DNA of 32,450 nucleotides from Chromobacterium piscinae (GCF_021129175.1 NZ_JAJOHV010000034.1:1-32450); one strand, 5' to 3'; positions 7,661-16,901 are shown, counted from the first letter of the stretch. Numbers and translations: made by a program. The notes: generated by a model from the sequence alone, not told the origin.

Positions 7661-7670
7661 CATCATGATG
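7661..7670. promoter_or_regulatory. Palindrome in the divergent oxidoreductase/AraC region
   Basis: CATCATGATG is a perfect ten-base palindrome located 48 bases before the AraC start and 49 bases before the oxidoreductase start. It could be an operator. AraC proteins usually bind direct repeats, so the link to this regulator is weak. Confidence 0.25.
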
Positions 7671-7717
7671 AATGATTGGCCGTACCCGTTTTTTCACCTT
7701 TCGTACCGGATTCCACC

Positions 7718-8629
7718 ATGGACCTGCTGGAAAACATCTTCGCCGCGATGCGGGTGGAGAGCGCGCTGTACGCGCGGCTGGAAGCGCGCGCGCCGTGGGG
7801 CATAGATTTCGCCCACCAGGTGTCGGCGCGCTTCGGCATCGTCGCCCACGGCCGCGGCCTACTTGACGGCGCGGGCCTGGATCAGCCGCTGCCGCTGGCG
7901 GCCGGCGACCTGTTCATCGTCAGCGGCGGCCAGCGCTTCCGCCTGATGGACGAGGCCGGCCGGGAGACGCCGCCATGCGACACAATATTCGCCGGCCGCT
8001 GCGACGGCGTGATCCGCTTCGGCGGCGACGGCGAGGAGACCGGCATCGTTTCCGGCCGCTTCGTGTTCGACGCCGCCGCCGGCGCGCCCTTGATGGACCT
8101 GCTGCCGCCGGTGCTGCACCTGAAGCTGGACGAGGATCGGGCGCGGCTGCTGCGGGCGGCGCTGGAAATGATCGCGCGCGAGAACGCCGCCCCGGCGTTG
8201 GGTTCGCGGCTGGTGGTGCAGAAACTGGTGGACGTGTTGCTGATCGAGGCGCTGCGCATCCACTGCCTGTCCGGCCAAGGCGATGGCTGGCTGGGGGCTC
8301 TGGCCGACCGCCGGCTGTCACCGCTATTGCAGGCCATTCATGCCGACCTGGCCGCGCCGTGGACGCTGGAGAGCATGGCGGCGCGCGCCGGCATGTCGCG
8401 CTCGGCCTTCACCCGCCATTTCCGCGCCCGAGTGGGCGATACGCCGCTGAATCATCTGACCGGCTGGCGCATTCAGCGCGCCCGGACGCTGTTGCGGGAA
8501 AGCCGGCTTCCGCTGGCGGAGGTGGCCGCGCGCATCGGCTATGACAGCGACGCCGCCTTCCAGCGCGCGTTCAAGCGGCTGACCGGCCAGCCTCCGGGCG
8601 CGTACCGCCGCGCGGCCTCCGGGATCTGA
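7718..8629 (+). CDS. AraC-family regulator with N-terminal cupin domain
   Basis: A 303-residue regulator. Residues 1-180 form a cupin-type sensor (Cupin_6-like; LPLAAGDLFIVSGGQRFRL), and residues ~205-300 carry two helix-turn-helix units: LESMAARAGMSRSAFTRHFRARVGDTP and LAEVAARIGYDSDAAFQRAFKRLTGQPPG. The ATG at 7718 (MDLLENIF) is preferred because homologues begin there; a TTG at 7676 would add 14 residues inside the promoter region. It is divergent from the oxidoreductase gene and probably regulates it. The stop lies only six bases from the convergent stop of the racemase-family gene. Confidence 0.87.
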   Translation: MDLLENIFAAMRVESALYARLEARAPWGIDFAHQVSARFGIVAHGRGLLDGAGLDQPLPLAAGDLFIVSGGQRFRLMDEAGRETPPCDTIFAGRCDGVIRFGGDGEETGIVSGRFVFDAAAGAPLMDLLPPVLHLKLDEDRARLLRAALEMIARENAAPALGSRLVVQKLVDVLLIEALRIHCLSGQGDGWLGALADRRLSPLLQAIHADLAAPWTLESMAARAGMSRSAFTRHFRARVGDTPLNHLTGWRIQRARTLLRESRLPLAEVAARIGYDSDAAFQRAFKRLTGQPPGAYRRAASGI

Positions 8630-8635
8630 GTGGCG

Positions 8636-9331
8636 TTAGGCGCAAGCCGCAGCCAGCGCGGCCTCGGCCAGGACCAGGGTGGTATCGATCGCCGGCACGC
8701 CGCAGTTGGCGTCGTTCAACACCAACGGCAGCTCGGTGCAGGCAAGCGCCACGCCGTCGCAGCCCAGCGCCTTCATCCCTGCCACCACTTCCAGCAGCGC
8801 CGCCAGCGTGGCTGCGCTGGCGCGGCCGGTGGGCACCAGCTCTTCGAAGATGGCGCGCTGGATCGCCGCCTGCTGGGCTTCGTCAGGAATCACCTCCTCG
8901 ATGCCGCGCGCGGCCAGCGGCGCCTGGTACAGGCGGCGCGCCATGGTCCAGCGGGTGCCCAGTATCGCCACCCGTTTCAGGCCCCGCGCCGCGCAGGCGT
9001 CGGCCACCACATCGAGGATGCTGATCAGCGGAATGGGCGAGCGGGCGCGGATGTCGTCCACCACCAGGTGCACGGTGTTGGCCGGGATCACCGCCAGTTC
9101 GGCGCCGGCGCCGGCCAGCCGTTCGAGCGAGCCGACGATGGAATCGGCGACCAAGTCCCAGCGGTCGTCGTCCTGGGCCTGGTGCACCACGCCGAAATCC
9201 GGCTGGTCCAGCGCGAAGCGCGGGTGGTGATGGTGGGGAAAGCGGTCCGCGCATAGGCGGTGGATCTTGGACAGGCAGTCTACGGCGCCGGGCACGGTCA
9301 CGCCGGCGACGCCTATGGTTTTAGGGTTCAT
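8636..9331 (-). CDS. Asp/Glu racemase family protein, first catalytic Cys replaced
   Basis: A 231-residue protein of the aspartate/glutamate racemase family, starting MNPKTIGVAGVTVPGAV. Family members usually interconvert D and L forms of Asp or Glu with two cysteines acting as acid and base. The second is present in ACTEL (near residue 187), but the first, expected in the P-C-N-T-A-H motif, is Ala (IPANTVH, near residue 79). Some members such as E. coli YgeA also lack one of the pair and have altered activity, so racemase function is uncertain. The start at 9331 removes 25 unconserved residues of the open frame; no clear ribosome binding site was seen. Confidence 0.8.
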   Translation of the reverse strand: MNPKTIGVAGVTVPGAVDCLSKIHRLCADRFPHHHHPRFALDQPDFGVVHQAQDDDRWDLVADSIVGSLERLAGAGAELAVIPANTVHLVVDDIRARSPIPLISILDVVADACAARGLKRVAILGTRWTMARRLYQAPLAARGIEEVIPDEAQQAAIQRAIFEELVPTGRASAATLAALLEVVAGMKALGCDGVALACTELPLVLNDANCGVPAIDTTLVLAEAALAAACA

Positions 9332-9412
9332 GGTTTCTGCGTGGAAAAGCGCGCCGACAGCCGGCGCGGAGCCGGCCAGTCTACCCATGCGGCATGGCGG
9401 CCGCAACGCCGC

Positions 9413-10954
9413 TCAGCGCTGCCAGGTGCCGCCCTGGCGGACGCGGCGCACGAATTCGTCCAGCGGCATCGGCCGGGCGATGTAGAAGCCCTGCAGCCAG
9501 CCCACGCCCAGCCGGCTCAGGTAGTCGAACTGTTCGGCAGTCTCCACGCCCTCGGCCACCGTCGCCAAGCCCAGCTTGGCCGCCAGTTCGGCCACGCTGT
9601 CGACGATGTGGCCGGACAGGCCGTCGCTGCCGATGCCGGCGACGAAGCTCTGATCGATCTTCAAGCCGCCCACCGTCAGCTGCTGCAAATACACCAGGCT
9701 GGAGTGGCCGGTGCCGAAATCATCCAGCGCCACCCGGACACCCAGCGCGTCCAGGCGGCGGAACAGCGCCTCGACCTCGGGCGTGATCGCCACCATTTCG
9801 CGCTCGGTCAGCTCCAGCGTCAGCACCGCGCCGCTTTCGGCCAGCAGGCCCGCCCAGCGCCGGCAGTCGCCGTACAGGCCCCCCTCCTGCAGATGGGCGC
9901 GGCTGATGTTGACGCCCAGGTGGAAGTCCGGCGCCAGCGGCAGCTTGGTCAGCTTGGCCAGCACGGCGTCCATCATCCGCCGCGTCATCTCGACGATCAG
10001 CCCGCTCTCTTCGGCGCGCGGGATGAACAGATCGGGCCGGATCAGCCCCTCGCGCGGATGCCGCCAGCGCATCAGCACCTCTGCGCCGCGCCAGTCAGGC
10101 AGGCCGGGCTGCACGATGGGCTGCAGATAGCCTTCGAACTCGTCGTTGGCCAGCGCCCGCCGCAGCTCGTCGGTGAAGGAGGCCGGCCGCCCCAGCAGCC
10201 AGTACAACGTCGCGCCGGCCGACAGGCCCAGCAGTAGCAGGATCACGGTCAGCGGCGCATGATGCGACCAAAGATGCCGGTGCCAGGCCGGCACGTCATA
10301 GCTTGAGCGCACGGTGAACGGATAGCGGCTGGAGTGGCGGATTTCCTCCACCTGCCCGCGCGCAGGCATCGTCCCTTCGCCGTAGCGGCGCGGCCCCAGC
10401 CAGTGGTCTCCCACCTGCAGAAACACCAGGATGCGGTCGCTGACATCCTGCAAGGCCAGCTGCAGATAGCGTCCGTCCACCGTCGCCACCGCCGCGTCGC
10501 CGCCGCGATTGAGCCGGTAATACAGCAAAGGCACATCGGGCGTCACCGCGTTGCCGGACAGCAGTTGCATCCTGCCTTGCACGAAACCGCGCGCCGGCAT
10601 CGCCCAGCGGGTGCTGCCGCTCAGCGACGAACAATAGACGTTATCGCCATCCAGCAGTACGGTGCTGCGCACGAAGGGCGCGACCGCCACCTGGCGGCGC
10701 AAGGAATATACGGCCTTGTCGCACGATCCGCCGGCCAAGGGCAGCAGGATGCGCGCGGCCTCGTCGGCCTGGTCGAGGATACCATCCACCAGTTGCAGCC
10801 CCTGGTCCACCTGCTGCCGCACGGAAGCCTGGAGATCCTGCCGCTCCTGCCACAGCAACGCGGGCACCGTCGCGGCAAACGGCAGAGCCGCCACCAGCAG
10901 GGCAAACATCAAATGGGACAGGCGATGGCGACGGCGTGGCTGCAGGGGATTCAT
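9413..10954 (-). CDS. CSS-motif EAL-domain c-di-GMP phosphodiesterase
   Basis: A 513-residue inner membrane protein. Transmembrane helices near residues 14-34 and 235-255 enclose a periplasmic CSS domain with Cys77 and the signature VYCSSLSG near residue 108; in this family the periplasmic cysteines respond to DsbA/DsbB redox state. Residues ~265-505 form a cytosolic EAL domain with EVLMRW in place of EAL, GVNISRAHL, LELTERE, LDDFGTGHSS, GLKIDQSFV and AEGVETAEQ; these are the metal- and substrate-binding motifs of active enzymes, so it probably hydrolyses c-di-GMP to pGpG. A GGAGAG ribosome binding site precedes the ATG. Upstream lies a near-perfect AT palindrome. Confidence 0.9.
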   Translation of the reverse strand: MNPLQPRRRHRLSHLMFALLVAALPFAATVPALLWQERQDLQASVRQQVDQGLQLVDGILDQADEAARILLPLAGGSCDKAVYSLRRQVAVAPFVRSTVLLDGDNVYCSSLSGSTRWAMPARGFVQGRMQLLSGNAVTPDVPLLYYRLNRGGDAAVATVDGRYLQLALQDVSDRILVFLQVGDHWLGPRRYGEGTMPARGQVEEIRHSSRYPFTVRSSYDVPAWHRHLWSHHAPLTVILLLLGLSAGATLYWLLGRPASFTDELRRALANDEFEGYLQPIVQPGLPDWRGAEVLMRWRHPREGLIRPDLFIPRAEESGLIVEMTRRMMDAVLAKLTKLPLAPDFHLGVNISRAHLQEGGLYGDCRRWAGLLAESGAVLTLELTEREMVAITPEVEALFRRLDALGVRVALDDFGTGHSSLVYLQQLTVGGLKIDQSFVAGIGSDGLSGHIVDSVAELAAKLGLATVAEGVETAEQFDYLSRLGVGWLQGFYIARPMPLDEFVRRVRQGGTWQR

Positions 10955-10998
10955 CGACTCTCCGCGCGTGCAATTCCGGCTATGCGGAATTGATGATT

Positions 10999-11027
10999 GG
11001 TTTTAAATAATAGTATTATTTTAAACC
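10999..11027. promoter_or_regulatory. 29-bp AT-rich palindrome upstream of the CSS-EAL gene
   Basis: Arms GGTTTTAAATAATA (10999-11012) and TATTATTTTAAACC (11014-11027) are complementary at 13 of 14 positions around a single G; the core AAATAATA-G-TATTATTT is perfect. It is 45 bases upstream of the CSS-EAL start and just beyond the argH terminator. Likely an operator for a dimeric regulator; the protein is not identified. Confidence 0.55.
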
Positions 11028-11055
11028 AAAAAATAAACCCTCCCGCAGGAGGGTT
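11028..11055 (-). terminator. Rho-independent terminator of argH
   Basis: On the minus strand AACCCTCC-TGCG-GGAGGGTT (11055-11036) is followed by TATTTTTTGG. It lies 19 bases after the argH stop codon. Confidence 0.85.
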
Positions 11056-11074
11056 CGCGCGCGAGCCGGGAGGC

Positions 11075-12454
<1,380 letters not shown>

Positions 12455-12531
12455 GGCGTAGCGTCCTGCGGTGAGGGTGCGAAAACCCTACTATGCCAGC
12501 CGCAACCGCCCACGGCCAGCGCGGATTTGTC

Positions 12532-13272
12532 CTACCGTCCAGCAGCCGCCAGGATGCGGGCGACCGTGCCGTCGGCCACCATGCCGCGCAAGGCCTGTTC
12601 GAGGTCCGCCTTGCGCGGATGGAGCGGCGAGCGCCGCGCCAGCGCCAGCCGGTTGGGATGGCGGTCGTCCAGCGTCAGCGCCGCCCGCTTCACCCGGCCG
12701 GCAAACTCGGGCCGCGCGGCCAGCGCCGCGCCCTGGCTCGCGTTGACGATCAAGGCGTCGACGCGGCCGGCGGCCAGCTTGCGAAAACCGGACTCCATGC
12801 CGGGACTGGCGTCGCGGCGGATGCGGGCGTCGCGGTCGAAGCCCGCCTCGTAGCTCACCCCCTCCGACACGCCGACCGTCAGCGGCAGCAGATCGTCGTA
12901 GCGGGCCAGCGCGCGCGGGTCGCCGCTGCGCTGGTAAAACACCAGATGGTTGCTGTTGGCGAAGGGCGGCATCAGAAAATCCAGATAGCGCGAGCGCTCC
13001 GGCGTGGGCCGCACGCCTATCATCAGGTCGGCCCGCCCCTGCTGCATCACAGCCAGGCAACGCGACAGCGGGCAATGCAGGAAGCGCAGCGGCAGGCCCA
13101 GCCGCCGCGCCAGCTCGCGCACGATCTCGGTGTAAGGTCCGGCCGGCTCGCCGCGCGCATCCAGTTTTTTCCATGGCTCGAACACGTTGTAGGCGAGCAC
13201 CAGCTCGCGCGCGTCCGCCAGCGCCGGTTCGAACGCCAGACAACACAATAGCAGGACGATCAGTTTCTTCAC
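12532..13272 (-). CDS. Periplasmic solute-binding protein family 3, orphan
   Basis: A 246-residue exported protein starting at GTG 13272, with a Sec signal peptide (residues 1-20, cut near ALADA). The mature part matches the amino-acid-binding SBP_bac_3 fold: LVLAYNVFEPWKKLD, GPYTEIVRELARRLGL, CLAVMQQGRADLMIGVRPTPERSRYLDFL, in which the Asp and Arg of such motifs contact the amino acid backbone. It has no transporter genes of its own; the gltIJKL set nearby already has GltI. Such lone proteins may serve another permease or act in sensing. A Cys pair (residues ~67 and 72) may form a disulphide. The ribosome binding site is weak. Confidence 0.75.
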   Translation of the reverse strand: MKKLIVLLLCCLAFEPALADARELVLAYNVFEPWKKLDARGEPAGPYTEIVRELARRLGLPLRFLHCPLSRCLAVMQQGRADLMIGVRPTPERSRYLDFLMPPFANSNHLVFYQRSGDPRALARYDDLLPLTVGVSEGVSYEAGFDRDARIRRDASPGMESGFRKLAAGRVDALIVNASQGAALAARPEFAGRVKRAALTLDDRHPNRLALARRSPLHPRKADLEQALRGMVADGTVARILAAAGR

Positions 13273-13494
13273 GGCATTTGCTTGGAAATGTTTTCAGCAA
13301 TGCTATCCCCTAAGCGCCATGCGCTGCGCATTTGTCGACCGCATCCCCCACCGCTGTTGCGAAAACGCCATCCAGCCGACTAGAGCGGCTGCCGGCAAGC
13401 CATTGAATGGAAAATAATAATTGTTCCTCACGCGTCTGTTGGCCCCATCCCGCCAAAAATACCATCTGCACAACATAGGTATGATCCGGACGCG
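13273..13494. other. Intergenic region between the orphan binding protein and the glt terminator
   Basis: About 220 bases of ordinary composition. It must hold the promoter of the orphan binding protein (minus strand), but no convincing -35/-10 pair or repeat was found by eye, and no credible coding frame. Confidence 0.4.
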
Positions 13495-13519
13495 AAAAAG
13501 GCCCGGCATGCCGGGCCTT
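13495..13519 (-). terminator. Rho-independent terminator of the gltIJKL operon
   Basis: GGCCCGG-CATG-CCGGGCC (13500-13517) with flanking AA/TT is followed on the minus strand by five T. It lies 24 bases beyond the gltL stop. Confidence 0.85.
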
Positions 13520-13542
13520 ATCCAAGCAAACCCCGCTGCGGG

Positions 13543-14286
13543 TCAGTGCTGCAGGATTTTGGACAGGAACTGGCGCGCGCGCTCGCTGCGCGCGTCCAGG
13601 TCGCCGAAGAATTCGTCTTTGGCGCAATCCTCGACGATGCGGCCCTGATCCATGAAGATCACCCGGTCGGCCACGCGGCGGGCGAAGCCCATCTCGTGGG
13701 TCACGCACATCATGGTCATGCCCTCGTGCGCCAGCTCGGTCATCACGTCCAGCACCTCGTTGATCATCTCCGGGTCCAGCGCGCTGGTCGGCTCGTCGAA
13801 CAGCATCGCGATCGGGTCCATCGCCAGCGCGCGGGCGATGGCCACCCGCTGCTGCTGGCCGCCGGACAGCTGGCCGGGATGCTTGTCGGCGTGCGCGCGC
13901 AGGCCGACGCGGTCCAGCAGCTTCAGGCCCTTGGCCATCGCCTCGTCCCGGCCGCGGCCCAGCACCTTGACCTGGGCGATGGCCAGGTTCTCGGTGATGG
14001 TCAGGTGCGGAAACAGCTCGAAGTGCTGGAACACCATGCCGACGCGCGAACGCAGCTTGGGCAGATCGGTTTTCGGATCGCCGACCGAGATGCCGTCGAC
14101 GACGATCTCGCCCTGCTGGAACGGCTCCAGCGCGTTCACGCACTTGATCAGGGTGGACTTGCCGGAGCCGGACGGCCCACACACCACCACCACCTCGCCC
14201 TTGGCGACCTGGGTGGTGCAGTCGGTCAGCACCTGGAAGGTGCCATACCATTTGCTGACCTTGTTCAGCGAAATCATTGCAGTCAT
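13543..14286 (-). CDS. gltL: GltL, ATPase of the glutamate/aspartate ABC transporter
   Basis: A 247-residue ABC ATPase for polar amino acid uptake, normal length. Walker A GPSGSGKS is at residues 37-44, the Q-loop lies in VGMVFQHFELFPHL, the ABC signature is LSGGQQQR, Walker B is AMLFDEPTSALD and the switch histidine is in VTHEMGF. The ATG at 14286 overlaps the gltK stop by four bases, which favours it over the internal ATG at 14277 (MISLNKVSKWYG). It is the last gene of gltIJKL, ahead of a strong terminator. The partners are GltJ and GltK. Confidence 0.93.
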   Translation of the reverse strand: MTAMISLNKVSKWYGTFQVLTDCTTQVAKGEVVVVCGPSGSGKSTLIKCVNALEPFQQGEIVVDGISVGDPKTDLPKLRSRVGMVFQHFELFPHLTITENLAIAQVKVLGRGRDEAMAKGLKLLDRVGLRAHADKHPGQLSGGQQQRVAIARALAMDPIAMLFDEPTSALDPEMINEVLDVMTELAHEGMTMMCVTHEMGFARRVADRVIFMDQGRIVEDCAKDEFFGDLDARSERARQFLSKILQH

Positions 14287-14951
14287 ACAGCCAACCTTTG
14301 TTGCAGGCGCTTCACCAGGCGGGAGGCGCCGAAACTGATCAGGAAGTAGACCATGCCGGCGAATATCAGGAATTCGTGCGGCAGGCCGACGATGTCGCCC
14401 TTGGAGCGGGCGGTGTTGAGGAAATCCATCAAGCCGACAGCGTATACCAGAGAGGTGTCCTGGAACAGGATGATGGACTGCTGCAACAGCAGCGGCAGCA
14501 TCTTGCGCAGCGCCTGCGGCAGCACGATCAATCCCATCACCTGGTGGTAGCGCATGCCCAGCGCGTAGGCGGCGCCGGCCTGGCCCTTCGGTATCGCCTG
14601 GATGCCGGCGCGGACGATCTCGGCGAAGTAGGCCGCCTCGAACATCACGAAGGCCACCAGGCAGGAGGTGAACGCCCCCACCGGCTCCAGATTGCCGGTG
14701 ATCCAGTTCAGCAGCATCGGCACCGCCAAGTAGAACCAGGAGATCACCAGCAACAGCGGAATGGAGCGGAAGTAATAGATGTAGGCGGTGGCGAAACCCG
14801 ACAACACCTTGTTGCTGGACAGGCGCGCCAGCGCCAGCAGGATGCCGAGCAGCACGCCGCCGGCCACGCCGCCGGCCAGCATCTTCAGCGTCAGCAGCAT
14901 GCCTTGGCTCAGGCCCGGCAGCGCCGGTACGATTTGGCTGAAATCCATCAT
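14283..14951 (-). CDS. gltK: GltK, permease subunit of the glutamate/aspartate ABC transporter
   Basis: A 222-residue inner membrane permease of the His/Glu/Gln family with about five transmembrane helices (e.g. residues 14-40, 55-82, 88-108, 190-210). The EAA-type loop AEIVRAGIQAIPKGQAGAAYALG contacts the ATPase. It pairs with GltJ to form the channel. The start overlaps the gltJ stop (ATGA) and the stop overlaps the gltL start, so the three are translationally coupled. Confidence 0.93.
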   Translation of the reverse strand: MMDFSQIVPALPGLSQGMLLTLKMLAGGVAGGVLLGILLALARLSSNKVLSGFATAYIYYFRSIPLLLVISWFYLAVPMLLNWITGNLEPVGAFTSCLVAFVMFEAAYFAEIVRAGIQAIPKGQAGAAYALGMRYHQVMGLIVLPQALRKMLPLLLQQSIILFQDTSLVYAVGLMDFLNTARSKGDIVGLPHEFLIFAGMVYFLISFGASRLVKRLQQRLAV

Positions 14952-15688
14952 TTGCCTCCCATCATGCCGGGCACTCTGAGTTTCTTCTCCAGCGCGTTCA
15001 TCATCAGCATCAGGCTCATATTGAGCGTGAAATAGATGACCGTGGCCAGGGTGAAGGCCTCGAACAGGTTGGCCGAAAACTCAGCGGTCTGCTTGGTCTG
15101 CGCCAGCAGCTCGGCCAGGCCGATCAGCGACGCCACCGACGAGTTCTTGATGATGTTGAGGAATTCGCTGGTCAAGGGTGGAATGATGATGCGCATCGCC
15201 TGCGGCAACAGCACGTGGCGGTAAGTCTGGCCAAGCGAAAAGCCCACCGCCATCGCCGCGTTGCGCTGGCCGCGCGGCAGCGCCTCGATGCCGGTGCGCA
15301 CTTGCTCCGCCACCCGGGCCGCGGTGAACAGGCCCAGGCACACCACCACCGACAGGAACTGCGAGGTGGTCGGCGACAGATCCTGCTTGAACCAGACCTG
15401 CGCGCCCTCCGGCAGCAGGTCGGGCACCAGGAAGTACCAGACGAACAGCTGCACCAAGAGCGGCACATTGCGGAACAACTCGACGTAGACGGTCGCCAGG
15501 CCGGCGATCCAGCGATTGGGCAGCGTGCGCGCCACGCCGACCGCGATGCCCAGCAGCAAGGCGATGATCCAGCCGCTGAGCGACACCGACAGCGTCCAGC
15601 CCAGACCGCTGGCGAACCAGTTCAGATAGATCTCGCTACCGACACCGGTGGGTTTGAAGAAGACTCCCCAGTCCCAGTGATAATTCAT
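14948..15688 (-). CDS. gltJ: GltJ, permease subunit of the glutamate/aspartate ABC transporter
   Basis: A 246-residue permease. The ATG at 15688 (MNYHWDWGVFFKP) is the family start and has a GGGAG site upstream; the open frame extends 28 codons further, into the gltI-gltJ hairpins, with unconserved sequence. Transmembrane helices lie near residues 27-50, 63-85, 100-120 and 200-225, and the EAA loop is AEQVRTGIEALPRGQRNAAMAVG. The N-terminus WDWGVFF and the segment VYVELFRNVPLLVQLF are typical of GltJ. It is separated from gltI by about 150 bases that contain two strong hairpins. Confidence 0.93.
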   Translation of the reverse strand: MNYHWDWGVFFKPTGVGSEIYLNWFASGLGWTLSVSLSGWIIALLLGIAVGVARTLPNRWIAGLATVYVELFRNVPLLVQLFVWYFLVPDLLPEGAQVWFKQDLSPTTSQFLSVVVCLGLFTAARVAEQVRTGIEALPRGQRNAAMAVGFSLGQTYRHVLLPQAMRIIIPPLTSEFLNIIKNSSVASLIGLAELLAQTKQTAEFSANLFEAFTLATVIYFTLNMSLMLMMNALEKKLRVPGMMGGK

Positions 15689-15743
15689 TGCAACCACTCC
15701 CAGCCGCGCGTCGGGAAGACGGCGCGGCGATCGATGCCACCCG

Positions 15744-15762
15744 GCGGCCGGCTTCCGGCCGC
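15744..15762. other. Intercistronic hairpin 1, gltI-gltJ
   Basis: GCGGCCGG (15744-15751) pairs perfectly with CCGGCCGC (15755-15762) around three bases. No T run follows in the direction of transcription. It probably protects the gltI mRNA 3' end or limits read-through. Confidence 0.5.
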
Positions 15763-15775
15763 GCAGGGTCAAGCC

Positions 15776-15797
15776 GCCGCCCGCGAAAACGGGCGGC
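15776..15797. other. Intercistronic hairpin 2, gltI-gltJ
   Basis: GCCGCCCG (15776-15783) pairs perfectly with CGGGCGGC (15790-15797) around six bases, 39 bases after the gltI stop. Like hairpin 1 it lacks a T tract, fitting an mRNA stabiliser that keeps the binding protein more abundant than the permease. Confidence 0.55.
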
Positions 15798-15836
15798 TAC
15801 GTTCAGGGCGAAGGCCGCATGCGCGGCCAGGCTGGC

Positions 15837-16745
15837 TTATTCGGCGGGCTTGTCGGTCGGCTTGGCCAACAGCGCCTTCAGCTCGTCGGACATCGGGAAG
15901 TTGAGGTTCAGCCCCTTGGGCGGCACCGGACTGGTGAACCACTTGGCGTAGATCTTGTTCACTTCGCCGGACTTGAAGGTCTTCTCCAGCGCGGAGTCCA
16001 CCACCTTCTTGAACGCCGGATCGTCCTTGCGCAGCATGCAGCCGTAGATTTCGTAGGACTGCGACTTGCCGGTGACGATCCAGTTGGCCGGGTTCTTGGC
16101 CTTGGCCATCTCGCCGTACAACAGCGCGTCGTCCATCATGAAGGCGGCGGCGCGGCCGGATTCCAGCATCAGGAACGACTCGCCGTGGTCCTTGGCCGAG
16201 ATCACGTTCATGCCCATGTTCTTGCTGGCGTTCATCGCCTTGATCAGGCGCTCGGACGTGGTGCCGGCGGTGGTGACCACGTTCTTGCCCTTCAGGTCCG
16301 GGAAGTCCTTGACGCCGGAGGTCTTGGCGGTGAGCAGACGGGTGCCGATCTCGAAGATGCCGACCGAGAACGCCACCTGCTTGCCGCGCTCGGCGTTATT
16401 GGTGGTGGAGCCGCACTCCAGGTCCACGGTGCCGTTCTGCACCAGCGGGATGCGGGTCTGCGAGGTAACCAGGTTGTAGCGCACCTGCAGGTTCGGCATC
16501 TTCAATTCCTTCTTCACCTCGTCCACCACCTTGTTGGCGAGGTCAACCGAGTAGCCGATCGGCTTCTGGTTGTTGTCGTAGTACGAGAAGGGAATGGAAG
16601 AATCGCGGTTGCCGAGCACGATCACGCCGGAATCCTTGATCTTCTTCAGGGTGCCGGTCAGCTCGGCCGCGCCGGCGGGCAGCGCGGCGAGGGTGGACAT
16701 GGCGGCCAGCGTACATCCAGCGACGACGGAGGTGCGAATGCGCAT
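15837..16745 (-). CDS. gltI: GltI, periplasmic glutamate/aspartate-binding protein
   Basis: A 302-residue exported protein with a Sec signal peptide ending near residue 27 (LPAGAAE). The mature protein is a family 3 binding protein close to E. coli GltI: GTLKKIKDSGVIVLGNRDSS, PIGYSVDLANKVVDEVKKEL, TVDLECGSTTNNAERGKQVAFS and TTAGTTSERLI, where the TTN and TTS segments line the ligand pocket. It delivers Glu or Asp to GltJK-GltL. A strong ribosome binding site (AAGGAG, seven bases ahead) precedes the ATG. It is the first gene of the operon, separated from gltJ by two hairpins. Confidence 0.94.
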   Translation of the reverse strand: MRIRTSVVAGCTLAAMSTLAALPAGAAELTGTLKKIKDSGVIVLGNRDSSIPFSYYDNNQKPIGYSVDLANKVVDEVKKELKMPNLQVRYNLVTSQTRIPLVQNGTVDLECGSTTNNAERGKQVAFSVGIFEIGTRLLTAKTSGVKDFPDLKGKNVVTTAGTTSERLIKAMNASKNMGMNVISAKDHGESFLMLESGRAAAFMMDDALLYGEMAKAKNPANWIVTGKSQSYEIYGCMLRKDDPAFKKVVDSALEKTFKSGEVNKIYAKWFTSPVPPKGLNLNFPMSDELKALLAKPTDKPAE

Positions 16746-16782
16746 GAGGTTTCTCCTTATAGACTCTCTTTGCGGGTAAAGC

Positions 16783-16802
16783 GGCGCCGCTGTCGCGGCG
16801 CC
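16783..16802. other. GC-rich hairpin in the gltI leader
   Basis: GGCGCCGC (16783-16790) pairs perfectly with GCGGCGCC (16795-16802) around TGTC, 38 bases upstream of gltI. It could be a leader hairpin or a weak terminator for the upstream rsmA transcript; the following minus-strand sequence has only three T. Confidence 0.45.
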
Positions 16803-16821
16803 ATGATCTTCTTTTTAGTGA

Positions 16822-16832
16822 TTGTCTGACAG
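16822..16832. promoter_or_regulatory. Possible GntR-type operator upstream of gltI
   Basis: TTGTC-T-GACAG is a near-perfect dyad of the form bound by FadR-subfamily GntR regulators, about 77 bases upstream of the gltI start in an AT-rich stretch. No regulator gene is adjacent. Confidence 0.3.
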
Positions 16833-16878
16833 TATGCTGTTATTTTTTGTTTGCGTCAGAACTTAATGCAACGGGAAA

Positions 16879-16894
16879 CCGCGGCAGGCCGCGG
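16879..16894 (-). terminator. Weak terminator-like hairpin after rsmA
   Basis: CCGCGG and CCGCGG pair around a four-base loop eight bases after the rsmA stop; on the minus strand TTTCCCGTT follows. The stem is short and the T tract poor. Confidence 0.35.
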
Positions 16895-16901
16895 AACCGG
16901 C

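Noticed and set aside
13303-13509. Small minus-strand ORF between the orphan binding protein and the glt terminator
   Set aside because: It starts inside the terminator hairpin, has no ribosome binding site and no conserved pattern.
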